NCBI GenBank assembly: GCA_036520835.1
Contig: DATDIX010000015.1
Coordinates: 1 to 6,307 of the forward strand
Origin: VBAT01 sp036520835
GTDB taxonomy: Bacteria > Bacteroidota > Bacteroidia > Chitinophagales > Chitinophagaceae
Reading direction: 5' to 3'
DNA length: 6,307 nt
A model generated the notes under the pieces. The model did no database searches. It saw nothing but the letters and a program-made list of their open reading frames with translations, and was not told where the DNA came from. Of this stretch, positions 5,173 to 6,307 are shown in pieces. The number at the start of each line of letters is the position of its first letter. Positions within the stretch are counted from its first letter, which is position 1. A program made the position numbers and the translations under genes.

Positions 5173-6307
5173 ATGTCGAAAAACAATAAAAGATACACTG
5201 ACTCTGGTATTGAAATAAAGCCGGTTTACAATAAAGATATACCGGCAACAAGTAACGGGGAACAGGGTAGCATAAACGAAGGGGCCGGTTCATTTCCATT
5301 CACTAGGGGCATCCAGCCTGATATGTACCGCGGCAAACTATGGACCATGCGGCAATACGCCGGCTTTTCTACAGCGGAGGAAAGTAATAAGCGTTACCAC
5401 TATTTATTGTCACAGGGTGTAATGGGTCTCAGCGTGGCTTTCGATCTTCCCACACAGATCGGGTACGACAGTGATCATGCGTTGGCCGAAGGCGAAGTAG
5501 GAAAAGTTGGGGTGGCTATTGACAGCATTGATGATATGGAGACTTTATTCAAGGGAATAAAACTGGAAGATGTTTCTACTTCTATGACGATCAATGCAAC
5601 AGGCTTTATTCTTTTATCCCTATACGTGGCGCTGGCAAAGAAACAAGGCGCAGATCTTAAAAAGATAACCGGCACGATACAAAATGATATACTGAAAGAA
5701 TATGCTGCAAGGGGAACTTATATCTATCCTCCCAAACCATCCATGCACATCATAACAGATATTTTTGAATGGTGTGCTGCTGAACTCCCTAAATGGAATA
5801 CGATATCTATTTCCGGCTATCACATCCGGGAAGCAGGTAGTACAGCCGTACAGGAGATCGCTTTTACACTCAGCAATGGGAAAGCTTATGTAAAAGCAGC
5901 GTTGGAAAAAGGATTAGATATTAATGTATTTGGCAAACGTCTCTCCTTCTTTTTCAATGCACATAATAACTTGTTTGAAGAAGTAGCGAAGTTCCGTGCC
6001 GCCAGGAGAATGTGGGCAAAGATGATGAAGGATCTCGGTGCTACCGATCCGAAAGCGATGATGCTCCGTTTTCATACGCAGACCGGCGGCAGCACATTGA
6101 CAGCCCAGCAACCGCTTAATAATGTTACAAGGGTTACCATACAAACTTTAGCTGCCGTATTGGGAGGCACGCAATCATTACATACCAACGGGTATGATGA
6201 AGCATTGAGTTTGCCAACAGAAGAAGCGGCAAGAATTGCTTTACGAACCCAACAGATAGCTGCTTATGAAAGCGGCATTGCCGATACCGTTGATCCGCTT
6301 GGTGGTT
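5173..6307 (+). CDS. Methylmalonyl-CoA mutase family, large subunit (3'-partial)
   Basis: Adenosylcobalamin-dependent acyl-CoA mutase interconverting methylmalonyl-CoA and succinyl-CoA in the cytosol. The frame runs from ATG at 5173 to the right edge (378 residues, no stop). Family motifs: FPFTRGIQPDMYRGKLWTMR (41-60), GLSVAFDLPTQIGYDSDH (85-102), GTIQNDILKEYAARGTY (167-183), SISGYHIREAGS (212-223), LRFHTQTGGSTLTAQQPLNN (298-317), GGTQSLHTN (331-339). Residues matching the P. shermanii mutase active site are Tyr62 (Tyr89), Gln170 (Gln197), Arg180 (Arg207) and His217 (His244). Tyr plus Arg fits methylmalonyl-CoA; isobutyryl-CoA mutase has Phe and Gln there. The FPFTRG/MYRGKLW style resembles the short subunit type of about 520-550 residues whose B12-binding domain is a separate protein, but the C-terminus is outside the window, so this is inferred. 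The start agrees with SGIEIKPVY at the expected distance from FPFTRG. No Shine-Dalgarno sequence is seen. Confidence 0.93.
   Translation, partial: MSKNNKRYTDSGIEIKPVYNKDIPATSNGEQGSINEGAGSFPFTRGIQPDMYRGKLWTMRQYAGFSTAEESNKRYHYLLSQGVMGLSVAFDLPTQIGYDSDHALAEGEVGKVGVAIDSIDDMETLFKGIKLEDVSTSMTINATGFILLSLYVALAKKQGADLKKITGTIQNDILKEYAARGTYIYPPKPSMHIITDIFEWCAAELPKWNTISISGYHIREAGSTAVQEIAFTLSNGKAYVKAALEKGLDINVFGKRLSFFFNAHNNLFEEVAKFRAARRMWAKMMKDLGATDPKAMMLRFHTQTGGSTLTAQQPLNNVTRVTIQTLAAVLGGTQSLHTNGYDEALSLPTEEAARIALRTQQIAAYESGIADTVDPLGG

Overview
The window looks like ordinary chromosomal core sequence from a member of the Bacteroidota, most likely the Chitinophagia/Chitinophagaceae. Reasons: SecD and SecF are fused in one reading frame, starts lack clear Shine-Dalgarno sequences, two upstream regions carry exact matches to the Bacteroidota -7 promoter element TAnnTTTG, and there is a member of the Bacteroidota-restricted DUF7935 family. 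The lineage is inferred from memory of these families, not from a search.

Layout. Bases 1-2504 (+) hold the 3' part of secDF, a Sec translocon accessory subunit, cut at the left edge. A strong intrinsic terminator follows (2527-2559). Next is a complete CPA1-type cation/proton antiporter with a C-terminal RCK_C (TrkA_C) domain (2630-4093, +). It converges on a small A-type iron-sulfur carrier gene (4145-4489, -), with one hairpin between them whose T-run faces the minus strand. The carrier gene is divergent from a membrane-anchored DUF7935 protein (about 4612-5118, +). That gene is followed, 54 bases on, by a methylmalonyl-CoA mutase family large subunit (5173 to the right edge, +), which is cut at residue 378.

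How the genes relate. These are independent housekeeping functions: protein export, ion/pH homeostasis, Fe-S assembly and acyl-CoA rearrangement. Only the DUF7935 and mutase genes look like a possible shared transcript. No stretch of 300 bases lacks a gene; the gaps hold terminators and candidate promoters, listed separately.

The most unusual signal is at the left edge. The first 67 bases recur exactly at 490-556, in the same reading frame, inside the periplasmic part of SecD. The first copy sits where a different family sequence is expected. This is either an in-frame 489-bp tandem duplication whose first unit is cut by the window, or a chimeric/assembly join. I see no mobile element, CRISPR array, tRNA, rRNA or recognisable new multi-gene system.
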